Shown piece after piece: positions 7,091 to 8,333 of a stretch of 8,333 bases of DNA. Origin of the DNA: Anaerolineae bacterium (GTDB taxonomy: Bacteria > Chloroflexota > Anaerolineae > Aggregatilineales > Aggregatilineaceae); NCBI GenBank assembly GCA_016929355.1, contig JAFGJA010000314.1:1-8333 (forward strand), written 5' to 3'. The notes under the pieces are model-generated. The model had not been told where the DNA came from. It made no database searches and worked only from the letters and a program-made list of their open reading frames with translations. The position numbers and the translations under genes are program-made. Every line of letters starts with the position of its first letter. Position 1 is the stretch's first letter.

Positions 7091-7106
7091 GGCAATTCAC
7101 GAAGCG
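7091..7106 (+). repeat. 16-base direct repeat, right copy
   Basis: GGCAATTCACGAAGCG matches the left copy at 6896-6911 in 15 of 16 bases. It lies 9 bases outside the right end of the miniature element and 18 bases short of the VWA stop codon. Confidence 0.7.
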
Positions 7107-7124
7107 TCCCCAGGTTGCAGATCG

Positions 7125-8333
7125 TTAGAAGTAGCTGCTAATCAGCTCCAACAGTTCTAGAATATTCGACGGATCGCCCGACTGCACTTTAGTTGAAGCC
7201 GAGCGCGCAATCGAATTCAAGACCTGAATATCCGCATCCTGCCCGTAAGCCACCGGGATCACGATCACCGGGTTTAAGTCGCTGCGCCGGGACTCGATAA
7301 CCTGTTTCGCATCCCGAATCTGGGCGGCGCTGGCGGTATCTGCGCCATCACTCAGCAAAATAATCGCGCGGATACGGTTCTCCTCGCGATCATCGAACAT
7401 ATCCACCGACTCGATGATCGCGTCATATAACGCGGTATTTTCATCAGCAACCAGCGAACGGATCGTTTCCTGCAACGCACCCTTATTCGCTTCCAGATTG
7501 CCGAGCGGGACTTCGACCACGACTTCGGTATTAAACGTGATCAAACCGACCCGGTTCTGCAATTCGGTATTATCCAAAAAGAGCAGCGCGGCTTCTTTGG
7601 CCTGCGCCAATTTTTCGCCTTCCATCGAACCGGACACATCAAAGACCAGCCAAATATCCGCCTGTTTCTTGACGTAACTCCAGTTCTCCTGAATCGCGGC
7701 GATCACGGCGGGATCGGGCGCGTACAACACATTAGTCGGCTGATCTTTATCGACGCCGAGTTCCGGCACAAAAGGATAACCCACTTCCACTTTGGGGATC
7801 ACGGGGCGGAAACCAGCCGCCATGACTTGTTCCTGTACCGCCGGCGTCCGCACATAATCCGTGAAGACGCGCGCCGCGTCCGCTTGTTCGTCCGTAACCC
7901 AATCGGCCTGCACGATGCCAAAGGGATGTTCGTGCCAGAATGTGCCCTCGGCAGGATACAGTGCAACTAAGCGTTCCGGCGGTTGGTAGGCCGTTTTGCC
8001 CTGGTTGATGTAGATCAGGTCATTTTCTTCCAGCGCGACAAAATCCAGATATTCCGGCCCTTGCGCGATGTATTCCTTAAACTCAGTCGTGCGCCGCGAG
8101 TAGTGGCGGATTAGACTTTCGATGTCGCGCACACCTTGCTGCACAACCGGATCGTTGACCATATCCATCGTCAGCCGCCGCCCGGAAAGATCGGCATTGT
8201 AGAGCGCGCTGGCGTAATACTCACCGATCAACGTCGAGAGCGCCGTGGAACTGACATAGGGATCGGTGTGCCCATAATAAACCGTCCGCCGCCCATCCGT
8301 GATGCCGTAATCCTCCCAGCCGTTCGGACTCTC
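7125..8333 (-). CDS. Solute-binding-like plus VWA domain protein (N-terminus beyond window edge)
   Basis: The frame is open from the right edge to the stop at 7125, giving 402 visible residues. The true start is outside the window. A TTG at 8231 is inside the conserved N-terminal part (upstream residues include YYGHTDPYVSS and ALSTL) and is not the start. Residues about 1-205 resemble the C-terminal lobe of a type-2 solute-binding fold (SBP_bac_11-like): a YINQGK segment, then AADAARVFTDYV-like helices and an AGFRPV motif. Residues about 226-402 are a VWA domain with an intact metal-ion-dependent adhesion site: DVSGS at 232-236, Thr300 in ENTALYD, and Asp329 in LLSDGAD. Fusions of this kind are known in Chloroflexota and Actinobacteria, usually as secreted or lipid-anchored proteins. 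The signal peptide cannot be checked here. It may bind a ligand or partner protein through a bound divalent metal; the role is unknown. It is convergent with the transporter. Confidence 0.85.
   Translation of the reverse strand, partial: ESPNGWEDYGITDGRRTVYYGHTDPYVSSTALSTLIGEYYASALYNADLSGRRLTMDMVNDPVVQQGVRDIESLIRHYSRRTTEFKEYIAQGPEYLDFVALEENDLIYINQGKTAYQPPERLVALYPAEGTFWHEHPFGIVQADWVTDEQADAARVFTDYVRTPAVQEQVMAAGFRPVIPKVEVGYPFVPELGVDKDQPTNVLYAPDPAVIAAIQENWSYVKKQADIWLVFDVSGSMEGEKLAQAKEAALLFLDNTELQNRVGLITFNTEVVVEVPLGNLEANKGALQETIRSLVADENTALYDAIIESVDMFDDREENRIRAIILLSDGADTASAAQIRDAKQVIESRRSDLNPVIVIPVAYGQDADIQVLNSIARSASTKVQSGDPSNILELLELISSYF

Overview
This 8.3 kb window of moderately high G+C bacterial chromosome is densely coded and looks like Chloroflexota (Anaerolineae-like). 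That placement is inference. It rests on a solute-binding/von Willebrand A (VWA) fusion protein, on two intergenic palindromic repeats of kinds I associate with that phylum (GTAGGGGC...GCCCCTAC and GGCCTCACCCCC...GGGGGGTAAGGCC), and on the mix of moderate G+C genes. No rRNA, tRNA, CRISPR array, integrase or transposase is visible.

Left and centre (1-5567, all minus strand): transcription runs right to left through an OmpR/PhoB-type response regulator, an overlapping multi-membrane-span sensor histidine kinase, a 203-base gap, a LolD/MacB-type ABC ATPase, and a long duplicated FtsX/MacB-type permease that is cut by the left edge. The gap holds a cruciform-like repeat next to the kinase gene. 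Between that repeat and the ATPase gene lie four 7-base motifs spaced exactly 11 bases apart, the spacing expected of OmpR/PhoB-family binding sites. The simplest reading is a self-contained module: the kinase senses something at the membrane, the regulator binds the array, and the ABC pair is switched on (or off).

Centre right (5568-6892): a 110-base divergent intergenic region separates the regulator from a plus-strand 12-span major facilitator superfamily transporter. A reasonable promoter for the regulator lies there; none is convincing for the transporter.

Right (6893-8333): a 232-base convergent intergenic region holds a 129-base miniature inverted-repeat element with a strong internal hairpin, flanked by a 16-base near-perfect direct repeat. 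Beyond it is a minus-strand protein with a solute-binding-like N-terminal part and a C-terminal VWA domain with an intact MIDAS motif. Its N-terminus lies beyond the right edge.

GATC is strikingly common across the window: about 100 copies by hand count, against roughly 32 expected by chance.
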